Shown here: one piece after another, positions 1 through 5,720 of the stretch
How the letters are laid out: the number at the start of each line of letters is the position of its first letter
Numbering within the stretch: the stretch's first letter is position 1
NCBI GenBank assembly: GCA_003228415.1
Contig: QIDL01000061.1
Coordinates: forward strand, 1 to 5,720
DNA from: Gammaproteobacteria bacterium
GTDB taxonomy: Bacteria > Pseudomonadota > Gammaproteobacteria > Pseudomonadales > Azotimanducaceae
Direction of reading: 5' to 3'
Length of the DNA stretch: 5,720 nucleotides
Position numbers and translations under genes: made by a program
The notes under the pieces: generated by a model
Seen by the model: only the letters and a program-made list of their open reading frames with translations
Databases searched by the model: none
Told to the model about the DNA's origin: nothing

Positions 1-151
1 CCTTGTCATTCTGCCACTGGTGCACGAAGCGACCCTCCATATCCATGAGGAAGGCTTTGTTTTTGTCGGCTGAGAAAAGCGTGTAACCGCGGAAGCTCAG
101 TTGCGGATTGTAGTGAATCAATCCGTTCGGGTGGTGTTCGGAGCGGGCCAT
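1..151 (-). CDS. Arylsulfotransferase (ASST)-like protein, N-terminal 50 residues only
   Basis: Only the N-terminus is visible; the gene continues past the left edge. Read on the minus strand from the ATG at 151-149 it begins MARSEHHPNG, followed by GYTLFS (residues 22-27), AFLMDMEGR (33-41) and FVHQW (42-46). A GYTLF element followed by a Leu/Ile-Asp-Met-Glu-Gly-Arg and Val-His-x-Trp element is the usual opening of arylsulfotransferase-type beta-propeller proteins, which in characterised members move sulfate between phenolic esters. The catalytic histidine and arginine lie beyond the window, so activity cannot be judged. The start at 151 is chosen because GAAGGA sits 7 nt upstream. An in-frame ATG at 199-197 would add 16 residues but has no well-spaced ribosome site. 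Neither start gives an obvious signal peptide, which is odd because the characterised ASST enzymes are periplasmic. The gene is divergent from the DUF1800 gene. It could also be another propeller family; family assignment is moderate. Confidence 0.65.
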   Translation of the reverse strand, partial: MARSEHHPNGLIHYNPQLSFRGYTLFSADKNKAFLMDMEGRFVHQWQNDK

Positions 152-158
152 GCATGGA

Positions 159-164
159 TCCTTC
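159..164 (-). promoter_or_regulatory. Ribosome binding site of the ASST-like gene
   Basis: Read on the minus strand this is GAAGGA, 7 nt before the ATG at 151-149. It decides between that start and two competitors: an out-of-frame ATG at 155-153, only 3 nt away from the site, and an in-frame ATG at 199-197 with no good site. Confidence 0.55.
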
Positions 165-181
165 GGGTGTTGTAACTCCGC

Positions 182-187
182 TATACT
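182..187 (+). promoter_or_regulatory. Possible -10 box for the DUF1800-DUF1501-sulfatase operon
   Basis: TATACT matches five of six bases of the sigma-70 -10 consensus and lies in the 65-bp divergent intergenic region, 29 bp before the GTG start at 217. No recognisable -35 hexamer occurs 16-18 bp upstream and there is no extended TGn element, so this is only a candidate. The minus-strand gene must also start transcription in or near this short region, so the two promoters probably overlap. Confidence 0.2.
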
Positions 188-202
188 GGTGTTATCCATT
201 CC

Positions 203-209
203 GGGAAGG
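203..209 (+). promoter_or_regulatory. Ribosome binding site of the DUF1800 gene
   Basis: GGGAAGG lies 7 nt before the GTG at 217. It supports GTG as the start over the in-frame ATG at 256, which has only a weak GGTGG-type sequence upstream. Confidence 0.55.
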
Positions 210-216
210 CAAGTAA

Positions 217-2070
217 GTGCAGACCGTTAATCTCGGCGCCGGCCATGGTGGCCGGATGCTGCTCATCTCGGCGCTACTCTTTCTCGCAACAACTGTTTCG
301 GTACTTACGCGGGCCCAAACGATGGACGCCTGGTTGGGTGATCTGACCCCCATCAGCCGTTCGGACTGGAATACCGGCAATGCCGCACATCTCTACGAGC
401 GGGCTGGGTTTGGCGGCACGCCCGTGGAGATCGACGTGCTTGCGGGTCTGAGCCCCAGCAGGGCTGTCGAGCGGCTGGTCTATTTCAAAGGGGTACCGGA
501 TCAGAGCCTCGCTGCGTTTGACCATTCCGGCATCTTCAAGCCCGGTCTGGATCCATTCCTGCCGAGCCGCCCGGCAACCACCGATGCCGCGAAAACAGAC
601 GGTCGCGCGCTTGGCGTCGATGTGAAGGCGGGTGGCAATCGACCCATTCAACCGGTTGTGAACGAATTTTTTTACTGGCTTCGCGCAAGCCGCCTGGAGA
701 CCGACCGGGTTGCCTACTGGTGGGCTAACCGGATGCTCACCTCGACCCGGCCACTGGAAGAGAAGATGGCGCTGTTCTGGCATGGCCACTTTGCGACCAA
801 TGAAGACAAGGTCCGGGACTATCGGAAAATGCTGCAGCAGTTGGCGATCTTCCAGACCCGGGGACTCGGTAACTTTCGTGAACTCCTCATCGCCGTGGCC
901 CGGGATCCAGCCATGCTGGCATTTCTGGACGCCGGCGTGAATGTGAAGGGTGCGCCGAACGAGAACTTCGCCCGCGAGATCATGGAACTGTTCACCATGG
1001 GTGTGGGTCACTATTCCGAGTCCGACGTGCGCGAGGCGGCTCGTGCCTTTACCGGCTGGAACTTCCAAGGCCTGGAGTTCTACGTTAACAGGGATCTGCA
1101 CGACAGCGGCGAAAAAACCGTGCTTGGGAAGAGGGGATCGTTCGATGGCGTGGAGGTGATAGACCTGATCCTGGCGCAGCCGACCACCGCCGAGTATCTG
1201 GCGGCCAAGCTTTACCGCTACTTCGTTCGCGAAGCGTTGGATCGTGAGTTCCAGCAGGAGCTTGGCCGCCGCCTCAAAGCGCTCGACTACGAGATAGCCC
1301 CCTTCCTGGCCCTGCTGTTTTCCTCCAGGGACTTCTACTCCAGCGCCTCGATGGGCACCCGGATCAAGCCCCCGGTGGAACTGGTCATCGGCACATACAG
1401 GAAACTCGGGCTCAGCACAGTGCCAGGGGTACCGGATTTCAATCGGGTAACCGGCGGTCTGGGCCAGCGTCTGCTGCACCCGCCGACGGTGGCCGGCTGG
1501 TCTGGTGGACGCAGTTGGATTACCCCCGGGCTGCTGTTTGAACGTGGCAATTTCGTGCTGGATGTAGTGTTTCCCGACATCGGCTTCATCCCGCCCGATC
1601 GCTACCCGACGCTGACCCCGAACATTCTCCTGGTGCACGAACGGCTTCGGGAGGGTGTCGATATCAGCAACGCAACGAGACCGGCCGGTATGGATGCGGA
1701 AGGCACAATGATGGCGGCGTCGAATCTGCTCGCGGACCGGGACGAAGCATTCAACACCCGTTACGGCAGTTACCGCGGCTGGCAGATGGCCATAGAGCGA
1801 GTGAAACCCATCGTCCGACAGACCGCTCGACTGGACCTTGCCGGGATGGTGGCGCACGCTGCGCTTGCCACGCCTGGTGAGGTCGTCAACTATTTCTCCG
1901 AACGGTTTTTCTCGGTAACGCTGGCTGCGAAAAAGCGTGCAGAGCTTGCCGAGTTTCTCGTGGAGCAGCTTGGTACGACCGACATTTCACGTGCGCAGAC
2001 CTATCTGGAAGAACCCTTGAGGGTGTTGCTGCATCTGATGTTGAGCCTGCCGGAATATCAGTTGGGATGA
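217..2070 (+). CDS. DUF1800 family protein, exported
   Basis: A 617-residue protein of the DUF1800 family, whose biochemical function is not established. An N-terminal hydrophobic stretch (about residues 14-30) is followed by a signal-peptidase-type Thr-Arg-Ala site (31-33), so Sec export is likely. Family hallmarks appear in order: LYERAGFG (59-66), NRMLTS (171-176), the FWHGHF box (187-192), RGLGNFRELL (215-224), DPAMLAFLD (230-238), the NEN-F-ARE-I-MELFTMG signature (248-262), ARAFTGW (275-281), HDSGEK (295-300), PPTVAGW (422-428) and a helical C-terminus ending near LPEYQ. No core motif is missing. The start is GTG with GGGAAGG 7 nt upstream; an ATG at 256 would give a shorter N-region starting directly at the hydrophobic core. 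It is the first gene of a same-strand set, and its stop is 7 bp before the DUF1501 start, a pairing seen in many bacteria. Family is near certain; role is unknown. Confidence 0.93.
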   Translation: MQTVNLGAGHGGRMLLISALLFLATTVSVLTRAQTMDAWLGDLTPISRSDWNTGNAAHLYERAGFGGTPVEIDVLAGLSPSRAVERLVYFKGVPDQSLAAFDHSGIFKPGLDPFLPSRPATTDAAKTDGRALGVDVKAGGNRPIQPVVNEFFYWLRASRLETDRVAYWWANRMLTSTRPLEEKMALFWHGHFATNEDKVRDYRKMLQQLAIFQTRGLGNFRELLIAVARDPAMLAFLDAGVNVKGAPNENFAREIMELFTMGVGHYSESDVREAARAFTGWNFQGLEFYVNRDLHDSGEKTVLGKRGSFDGVEVIDLILAQPTTAEYLAAKLYRYFVREALDREFQQELGRRLKALDYEIAPFLALLFSSRDFYSSASMGTRIKPPVELVIGTYRKLGLSTVPGVPDFNRVTGGLGQRLLHPPTVAGWSGGRSWITPGLLFERGNFVLDVVFPDIGFIPPDRYPTLTPNILLVHERLREGVDISNATRPAGMDAEGTMMAASNLLADRDEAFNTRYGSYRGWQMAIERVKPIVRQTARLDLAGMVAHAALATPGEVVNYFSERFFSVTLAAKKRAELAEFLVEQLGTTDISRAQTYLEEPLRVLLHLMLSLPEYQLG

Positions 2071-2077
2071 TGATGTC

Positions 2078-3280
2078 ATGAAAAATTCGGCTGTCAGTCG
2101 CCGTCACCTGCTCAAGGCCGCGGCAGCCCTGCCCATCGCCAGCCTGCCGGCCTGGGCGTGCAGCGCGGTTACCGGTGCAGACAGTGCCGACGACCGCATA
2201 CTGGTGGTTGTGGAACTCTCCGGGGGCAACGATGGTTTGAACACCGTGGTGCCGTACGGCGACGACGCGTATTACCGGCTCAGACCCGAACTCGGCATTG
2301 CCGAACATCGGCTGCTCAAGCTCGACGATCACTTCGGGCTCAATCCGGGCATGCTCGGTTTCCAGAGGCTCTGGGACAAGGGGCGGCTTGCCGTGGTGCA
2401 CGGTTGTGGATACGACAATCCGTCGTTCTCCCATTTCACGTCCATGGCCTACTGGCATACCGCCGCACCCAACAGCGGCGCGGAGTTTGGATGGGTCGGC
2501 CGCCTCGCCGATCGCATGGCGCCCGAACCCGTGGCTAATTTTGTCATCAATGTGGGCTCGCACCAGTCGCTGGCGGTGAACGGCCGCGTGCACACCCCGG
2601 TGGTATTCGATGATCCGGCACGTTTTCAACGGCGCGGGTTTGCGGCCGAGCAGCCGCTGCTGAGCCAGGTCGACGACGACGCTACCGACAACCCGACCCG
2701 TGCCTACTTGAACGATGTGGCGAAAAGCGGACGCGATGCCTCCGCAATGATCCGCCAGGCCTGGGACGGTTACCAGACATCGGTGGACTACGGCATCGCG
2801 CCTGTGGATCTCAACAAGGTGGCTGCCTGCATCGCCGCCCATCTGCCAGCGCGCCTTTATTACGTGGCGTTTCGGAACAATGCCTTCGACACCCATGTGC
2901 AGCAGGGCAATCTGCACCGGCGGTTGATTTCCTACGCCTGCGATGCCATCCACGGTTTTGTGGCCGATATGGAACGACTCGGCATGGCGGACAAGGTGCT
3001 GGTGATGGCGTTCTCCGAGTTTGGCCGGCGAGTGCCAGAAAACGCCAACCTCGGCACGGACCATGGTGCCGCGGGTCTCATGTTCATGGCCGGAAAACCG
3101 GTCACCGGCGGTCACTATGGCGAACTGCCGAGCCTCACGGAGCTCGATTCCGGCGACAACCTGATTCCTACCACGGATTTCCGCCGGGTATACGCCACCG
3201 CCATCGACGGCTGGCTGGCGCCGGGTGCTGCGAACTCGGTGTTGAATGGCTCGTTCGAGACGCTGCCGATTCTTGGTTGA
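2078..3280 (+). CDS. DUF1501 family protein with twin-arginine signal
   Basis: A 400-residue DUF1501 protein, complete and of normal family length. The N-terminus carries SRRHLLK (residues 7-13), a twin-arginine motif with Leu in place of the common Phe, followed by an Ala/Leu-rich stretch and an Ala-Trp-Ala site at 25-27. Export by Tat is therefore likely, often meaning that the protein folds or binds metal in the cytoplasm first. Cys28 after that site is a poor match to a lipobox. Family motifs: ELSGGNDGLNTVVPY (46-60), NPSFSHF (114-120), the FDTH segment (270-273), FSEFGRRV (312-319), GTDHG (326-330) and TTDFRRVY (365-372). DUF1501 belongs to the alkaline-phosphatase/sulfatase superfamily, and the Asp/His clusters fit metal binding, but it lacks a sulfatase Cys-x-Pro-Ser-Arg motif. 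The ATG is 7 bp after the DUF1800 stop, with a modest GGGA 10 nt upstream; no in-frame alternative start is nearby. Substrate unknown. Confidence 0.93.
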   Translation: MKNSAVSRRHLLKAAAALPIASLPAWACSAVTGADSADDRILVVVELSGGNDGLNTVVPYGDDAYYRLRPELGIAEHRLLKLDDHFGLNPGMLGFQRLWDKGRLAVVHGCGYDNPSFSHFTSMAYWHTAAPNSGAEFGWVGRLADRMAPEPVANFVINVGSHQSLAVNGRVHTPVVFDDPARFQRRGFAAEQPLLSQVDDDATDNPTRAYLNDVAKSGRDASAMIRQAWDGYQTSVDYGIAPVDLNKVAACIAAHLPARLYYVAFRNNAFDTHVQQGNLHRRLISYACDAIHGFVADMERLGMADKVLVMAFSEFGRRVPENANLGTDHGAAGLMFMAGKPVTGGHYGELPSLTELDSGDNLIPTTDFRRVYATAIDGWLAPGAANSVLNGSFETLPILG

Positions 3281-3313
3281 GGGTGAAAGTGTGATCAATC
3301 AGCCGGATCGATT

Positions 3314-4765
3314 GTGAAAAGAGTTTGCCTGCTGCTCGCGCTGCTGGTCTGTTCCACAGCACAAGCAACCCCTCCCAACTTCCTGTTCATTGTGGTGGAT
3401 GACCTCAACGTGGCGCTGGGTAGCTACGGTCACCCGACCGCGGTGACACCACATATCGACGAGCTGGCGCGGCGCGGTGTGCGTTTCGATCGGGCCTACG
3501 TCCAGTATCCGCTGTGCAACCCGTCGCGTGCCTCTTTCCTGAGCGGTTTGAGGCCGGATACTACCCGCGTGTACGCCGGAAATACCTTGCCTCGCCATGC
3601 CGTCGGCGACGTGCGCATGCTCCCGGAGTTCTTTGCCGATCACGGCTATTTCACCGCACGAGTGGGTAAGATCACCCATGATCGATTCCCGGACTCGGTC
3701 TCCTGGAATGTGTCCGAGGAGGCTCCGTCCAACCCCTACTACATGCCGGGTGTGGATCACTCCGAAGTCCGCGATAACACCTGGATCCCTGGCGCCGACG
3801 ATGGCCTGACACGTCTGGAGATTCTCGAACACCTGGGCCGTGGCTCAGGCCTGCCGCTGGTGTGGCGGGCCACCGATCAGCAGGATGCGGACACGCCCGA
3901 CGGCGGTACCGCGCTGCGGATTATCGAGTTGCTGCGCGAACGTGCCCACGATCGCGCCAGCGGGGAAACTCAGCCCTTTTTCATTGCCGCTGGATTCCAC
4001 AAGCCTCATCAGCCCTGGATCGCTCCCGATTCGTACTTCCAACGACATCCCATCGCCCGCGTCGGGCTACCTGAACAGGTGGAAAACGATCTGGACGATG
4101 TACCGGGCGTTGCTTACCGCCTGTTCGCCGATGACGTGGCGCATTCCCCCGATCAGGTCCGCCAGGCCCGCGCGGCCTACCACGCCACGGTCTCGCTGGT
4201 GGATACCCAGGTTGGCATCATCATGGCGGAACTTGCCGCGCTTGATCTGGCAGACAACACCATCGTGGTGTTGTTCAGCGATCATGGATTTCATCTCGGC
4301 GAGCACGGTGGCCTGTGGCGCAAGGTGTCATTGTTCGAGGAGTCCACCCGCGTGCCGCTCATCGTTATGGTGCCTGGCGGGCAGCAGTCGGCGTCTTCGA
4401 GCGCGCTGGTGGAGTTGGTGGATCTGTATCCGACGCTGGCTGAGCTGGCCGGGTTGCCCATTCCGGCCAACCTCGAAGGCACCAGCTTCGCGCCGCTGCT
4501 CGACAGTCCGAAGCGGATCTGGAAATCGGCCGTCTTCAGCGAGATTGTACGTGGCGCCAGCCACGGCCGCAGTATCCGCACCGCTCGCTACCGCTACACG
4601 GAGTGGCGCAGCGGAGAAACCGTTGCCTTTGAACTCTACGATCTGCAGGAAGACCCCGGCGAATTCATCAACCTGGCGCGCAGCGAGCACCACGCCGAGC
4701 GTTTACTATTGCTCGGCGAAGTGCTGGCGGGCGGATGGCAGGCCGCGCGACCCTATCCCCGCTGA
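3314..4765 (+). CDS. Sulfatase, iduronate-2-sulfatase-like (formylglycine-dependent)
   Basis: A 483-residue sulfatase, full length, predicted to hydrolyse a sulfate ester outside the cytoplasm. Residues 1-18 form a short Sec signal ending Ala-Gln-Ala. The catalytic set is complete: Asp29-Asp30 (metal), CNPSR at 68-72 with Cys68 as the residue oxidised to formylglycine and Arg72, VGKITH at 117-122 (Lys119, His122), GFHKPH at 227-232 (His229), SDHG at 322-325 (Asp323, His324) and Lys337 in LWRK. Order and spacing parallel human iduronate-2-sulfatase, as do QYPLCNPSRASFLSG, PDTTRVY and FHLGEHGGLW, so it fits the iduronate-2-sulfatase-like branch. That branch contains enzymes of several specificities, so iduronate is not implied. 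The GTG start is preceded only by a weak GGAT; the frame is closed by a stop at 3284-3286, so no much longer form exists. It lies 33 bp after the DUF1501 gene, same strand. No formylglycine-generating enzyme is present here, so maturation must be encoded elsewhere. Confidence 0.92.
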   Translation: MKRVCLLLALLVCSTAQATPPNFLFIVVDDLNVALGSYGHPTAVTPHIDELARRGVRFDRAYVQYPLCNPSRASFLSGLRPDTTRVYAGNTLPRHAVGDVRMLPEFFADHGYFTARVGKITHDRFPDSVSWNVSEEAPSNPYYMPGVDHSEVRDNTWIPGADDGLTRLEILEHLGRGSGLPLVWRATDQQDADTPDGGTALRIIELLRERAHDRASGETQPFFIAAGFHKPHQPWIAPDSYFQRHPIARVGLPEQVENDLDDVPGVAYRLFADDVAHSPDQVRQARAAYHATVSLVDTQVGIIMAELAALDLADNTIVVLFSDHGFHLGEHGGLWRKVSLFEESTRVPLIVMVPGGQQSASSSALVELVDLYPTLAELAGLPIPANLEGTSFAPLLDSPKRIWKSAVFSEIVRGASHGRSIRTARYRYTEWRSGETVAFELYDLQEDPGEFINLARSEHHAERLLLLGEVLAGGWQAARPYPR

Positions 4766-4787
4766 GAAAACCTCGCCCGTCCTCTCG

Positions 4788-5720
4788 CTACGCGTCCGGC
4801 AGGTACCAGATCGGTGAGGACCAGACTCGCTCCTGAATCGTCGTGTGCAGATCGGATCGAGGCGCGACACCGTTACGCAGTGCATCCCAGGTGGACCAAC
4901 GGCAGGTCGGATTTTCCAATGCACGGACATAGTAAAACGCGCGCTCGGCGGGATCGAAGTCAGGATCCCGCCACATGGTAGCCAGTTCCGCGGCGCCGAC
5001 ATCGTCCGAGAACGAGCAGTTCGACAGATCAACGGCCGCGTCGTTGTCGGGGCAGCGGTGGGTCGCCGGGTCCACGGCCAGGCCATCCGAGCAGGCCACG
5101 TCGTAGACTGCCTCCCGCATATCACCGTCCAGCAGCGCGCCCTTTATGACCTGCAGTCTTTGCAGCGGCGCGCTTTTCGCGTCACGAGCCGCCCAGATGG
5201 CAAAGCTTGGCGCGCCTTCGCCCTGCCCATATAGATCGCTGCCCATGGTGACGCCATTGGCGTAAGCCTGTTCGACCCAATTGGTCTGGTCGACGAGATC
5301 CTGCGGGAAGTCATATCCGGCGAAGAATCGCACACGCAAGCGCGGCCCGCTGGTGGCGAAGGTCTCCTTGCGCCGGAATGCATCGAAAATCGAGTCGCGG
5401 TTGTTCTCTTCGGCCCAGACCCCGGCGAGCCCCGAGGCACTCCAGGTTTGCAGAGCACCTTCCCGATAGATCTCACCGCCGAGCTCTTTGACGGCTTGCG
5501 GGTCGTTGGCGAGTGCCGCGGCTGCCGCTTGCTCGCCGAGGGGAATCGAGCCTCTCTGCTGCGCGGTTGCGTCGAGAATGCCGATCTTGGAGAAGAAATT
5601 GCTCTCATCAAAGGAGCCCGCTCCGGTGTGGGTATCGCTGGAGCCGATCAGGCCGAATTTGTAGGGGTTGGTGCCGATCTCGGCCTCCATGACCAGACCC
5701 CGCAGATAGGCTTCTCGAAC
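4788..5720 (-). CDS. DUF3604 family protein, C-terminal 310 residues
   Basis: The frame is open to the right edge and the protein starts outside the window; the Met at 5690 is internal because the ten codons before it (VREAYLRGLV) match the family. Visible residues, counted from 5720: GLIGSSDTHTG (23-33) with Asp29 and His31 as possible metal ligands, FDESNFF (37-43), the TFATSGPR segment (120-127), GVTMGSDL (156-163), LQRLQVIKG (186-194), VYDVAC (205-210), DPDFDP (252-257), AFYYVRALENPT (261-272), CRW (273-275) and QERVWSSPIWY (296-306) almost at the stop. These are typical of the second half of DUF3604 proteins, usually 600 or more residues long, often likened to PHP-type metallophosphoesterases; their reaction is not established. 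Four cysteines lie in the C-terminal part (210, 223, 235, 273). Whether there is an export signal cannot be seen. The gene converges on the sulfatase with a 22-bp gap and is not part of its operon. Confidence 0.9.
   Translation of the reverse strand, partial: VREAYLRGLVMEAEIGTNPYKFGLIGSSDTHTGAGSFDESNFFSKIGILDATAQQRGSIPLGEQAAAAALANDPQAVKELGGEIYREGALQTWSASGLAGVWAEENNRDSIFDAFRRKETFATSGPRLRVRFFAGYDFPQDLVDQTNWVEQAYANGVTMGSDLYGQGEGAPSFAIWAARDAKSAPLQRLQVIKGALLDGDMREAVYDVACSDGLAVDPATHRCPDNDAAVDLSNCSFSDDVGAAELATMWRDPDFDPAERAFYYVRALENPTCRWSTWDALRNGVAPRSDLHTTIQERVWSSPIWYLPDA

Noticed and set aside
170..187. TTGTAA as a -35 box for TATACT
   Set aside because: The spacer is only 6 bp, far below the 16-18 bp needed for a sigma-70 promoter.
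274..1857. Long antisense open frame (527 codons) opposite the DUF1800 gene
   Set aside because: Its translation has no recognisable family motif and is rich in Arg, His, Gly and Gln, as expected for the complement of a GC-rich gene. The plus strand carries an unbroken series of DUF1800 motifs.
2078..2164. DUF1501 protein as a lipoprotein anchored at Cys28
   Set aside because: The residues before the cysteine (Ala-Trp-Ala) lack the Leu at -3 of a normal lipobox. A cleaved Tat signal fits better.
1886..3298. Long antisense open frame (470 codons) opposite the DUF1501 gene
   Set aside because: It spans the junction of two well-supported plus-strand genes and has no domain signature. It is a GC-bias artefact.
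4766..4787. Bidirectional terminator between the converging sulfatase and DUF3604 genes
   Set aside because: The 22-bp gap shows no convincing GC-rich inverted repeat and no T-run on either strand. Termination may be Rho-dependent or lie inside the neighbouring gene.
3840..4817. Overlapping plus-strand frame (325 codons) within the sulfatase
   Set aside because: Arg/Ser/Pro/Trp-rich composition typical of a shifted GC-rich frame. The sulfatase frame carries the histidine, SDHG and Lys catalytic motifs through the same bases.
4845..5234. Plus-strand frame opposite the DUF3604 gene
   Set aside because: No family motif and no ribosome site, while the opposite strand has conserved DUF3604 motifs throughout.

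Overview
The window is about 60% GC by eye, coding-dense, and reads as chromosomal DNA from a free-living Gram-negative bacterium. A marine gammaproteobacterium (for example of the Halieaceae/OM60 type) fits this gene mix, but that is inference from family content and not from any marker gene. No tRNA, rRNA, mobile element, CRISPR array or convincing repeat was found.

Layout. (1) Bases 1-151, minus strand: the 5' end of a gene whose first 50 residues look like the start of an arylsulfotransferase (ASST-like) beta-propeller protein. It runs off the left edge. (2) Bases 152-216: a 65-bp divergent intergenic region with a Shine-Dalgarno site for each flanking gene and one weak -10-like box. (3) Bases 217-4765, plus strand: a compact three-gene set, probably one operon. 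It encodes a DUF1800 protein with a Sec-type signal, a DUF1501 protein with a twin-arginine signal (7 bp downstream), and an iduronate-2-sulfatase-like sulfatase with a complete formylglycine-type active site (33 bp further on). (4) Bases 4788-5720, minus strand: the C-terminal 310 residues of a DUF3604 protein, converging on the sulfatase with a 22-bp gap and running off the right edge.

How the genes may work together. DUF1800 and DUF1501 genes are a recurrent bacterial pair of unknown biochemical role; DUF1501 has the alkaline-phosphatase/sulfatase fold. Here the pair is followed in the same direction by a true sulfatase, and an arylsulfotransferase-like gene lies divergently upstream. The three operon products all carry export signals, so the simplest reading is an envelope or periplasmic set that acts on a sulfated or otherwise esterified substrate. 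The substrate cannot be read from the sequence. The DUF3604 gene is on the opposite strand and need not belong to the same pathway.

The families are recognisable and I see no clear evidence of a wholly new system. The points most worth following are the DUF1800-DUF1501-sulfatase arrangement and the sulfur-ester theme across both strands.
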